From Silicimonas sp. (GTDB lineage Bacteria; Pseudomonadota; Alphaproteobacteria; Rhodobacterales; Rhodobacteraceae): DNA of 64,000 bases. Under the pieces are notes generated by a model. It ran no database searches. It saw only the letters and a program-made list of their open reading frames with translations, and had not been told where the DNA came from. The position numbers and the translations under genes are program-made. Below are positions 59,681-64,000 of the stretch, in pieces; position 1 is the stretch's first letter, and the number at the start of each line of letters is the position of its first letter. Where the stretch lies: NCBI GenBank assembly GCA_022819605.1, contig JAJEGW010000080.1, positions 1 through 64,000 on the forward strand, read 5' to 3'.

Positions 59681-60261
59681 TGAGCCGCTATGACGCTACT
59701 GAAGATCCACTTTGTTACACTGGAACACACGTTCTGAAAAACAAGGCCGGCCTGCAAAATCAGGACGACTTGGATCAGTTCGAGCAGTTGATGTTTCTGA
59801 CTCGGTCGGAAGAGCCATTTCCGGATGGGGACCTTGACTACGACCACTACAAACGGATTCATCATCACTTTTTTCAGGATGTCTATGATTGGGCCGGCCA
59901 ATCACGTGAAATACGTACAGCCAAGGGTGGCAATTGGTTTTGCTACCCAGAGTATGTCGATTCCAAGATGGAAAGACTACTTTCCCAGCTGGCACGCGAG
60001 AACCACCTGGCGGAGATTTCTGATCGGACGCAGCTTGCCGTCCGTGCCGCTCACTACATCGCTGAGATCAACGCCATTCACCCATTTCGGGACGGCAATG
60101 GGCGCTGCCAACTGACTCTATTGGACATTCTCCTTGATGTGTCTGGGTTTGAGATGAACGAGGAGCTCATTGAGCCGGAGCAATTCATGTCGGCCATGAT
60201 CACCAGCTTCCATGGAGACAATGTTCCCTTGGCAGAAGCGATCCTCCGCATGATGTCATAG
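59680..60261 (+). CDS. Fic-domain protein, putative toxin, with altered motif
   Basis: This 193-residue Fic-domain protein has the flap region (REIRTAKGGNWFCYPEYV) and the Fic motif IHPFRDGNGRCQL with catalytic H134. Canonical Fic AMP-transferases read HxFx(D/E)GNGRxxR; here the final Arg, which binds the ATP phosphates, is Leu145, and R142 is kept. The protein may therefore be inactive, use a different nucleotide, or have altered specificity. It is coupled to the small antitoxin-like gene. Both genes are A/T-richer than their surroundings, as expected for an acquired module. Confidence 0.85.
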   Translation: MSRYDATEDPLCYTGTHVLKNKAGLQNQDDLDQFEQLMFLTRSEEPFPDGDLDYDHYKRIHHHFFQDVYDWAGQSREIRTAKGGNWFCYPEYVDSKMERLLSQLARENHLAEISDRTQLAVRAAHYIAEINAIHPFRDGNGRCQLTLLDILLDVSGFEMNEELIEPEQFMSAMITSFHGDNVPLAEAILRMMS

Positions 60262-60340
60262 AACTTGAATCGTAAGTTATTATTTTCATTATGTTATTTT
60301 TTTATCGGCGTTTTCTGCCTCGCTACCAGTCTCGTCGGAA

Positions 60341-60356
60341 GCCGCCAGACGGCGGC
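60341..60356 (-). terminator. GC hairpin downstream of gltB
   Basis: A 6-bp stem GCCGCC/GGCGGC with a tetraloop lies about 47 bases beyond the gltB stop and 80 bases beyond the fic stop, between the convergent genes. No U-run follows on either strand, so termination is likely factor-dependent or weak. Confidence 0.35.
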
Positions 60357-60402
60357 GCTTCTCGGCGTGCGCTCAACGGCCAACAAACCTGAACGTACGC
60401 CG

Positions 60403-64000
<3,598 letters not shown>

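Overview
The window looks like chromosome of a marine alphaproteobacterium, most probably of the Rhodobacteraceae (Roseobacter group). The grounds are the high G+C content, dense operons with four-base ATGA/GTGA overlaps, many ABC and TRAP-like importers for small organic compounds, a HutF/HutG-type histidine pathway and a DddP-type DMSP lyase. This assignment is inference from gene content, not from a marker gene. Region 1 (about 0.3-23.8 kb) is an accessory catabolic island. After a truncated transposase there are a LysR regulator, a cytosolic sulfatase and a tripartite tricarboxylate transporter (TctC/TctB/TctA), then a decayed mttB-like gene and an SDR dehydrogenase. Next comes a sulfonate/taurine-type ABC importer, divergent from a second sulfatase. 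A six-gene minus-strand operon follows: an S/N-oxide reductase-type molybdoenzyme, an FGGY sugar kinase, an MDR dehydrogenase, a class II aldolase/epimerase, a SorC regulator and a formylglycine-generating enzyme. A split transketolase is divergent from it. Both sulfatases carry the C-x-P-x-R motif and lack signal peptides, and the maturation enzyme is encoded beside them. The simplest reading is import of an intact sulfate ester, desulfation in the cytosol, and degradation of the carbohydrate-like remainder by dehydrogenases, kinase, aldolase and transketolase. The substrate cannot be read from the sequence. Region 2 (23.8-40 kb) is a mixture of core genes and transport: clpB with a heat-shock-type promoter, a basic/polar amino-acid ABC importer, pyrF, a BMP-family (nucleoside-type) ABC importer in one run with an aldo/keto reductase and a DadA-like FAD oxidase, and glpD. 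Region 3 (40.2-47.6 kb) is a complete histidine-utilisation locus, hutC-hutF divergent from hutI-hutH-hutG-hutU, with a palindromic HutC-type operator between the two arms. It converts histidine to glutamate and formate through N-formylglutamate. Region 4 (47.7-58.6 kb) holds a DddP-like DMSP lyase next to a 2-oxoglutarate/Fe(II) oxygenase, map, sfsA, a CinA-N-like molybdopterin-binding protein, an OmpA-family protein, periplasmic Cu/Zn superoxide dismutase, a FadH-type dienoyl-CoA reductase and an MpaB-family oxygenase. Region 5 (58.6-64 kb) has a gene-poor stretch with one copy of a dispersed repeat (the inverted partner lies near 54.4 kb), an A+T-richer antitoxin/Fic toxin pair whose Fic motif has lost its second arginine, and the C-terminal three quarters of gltB running off the right edge.
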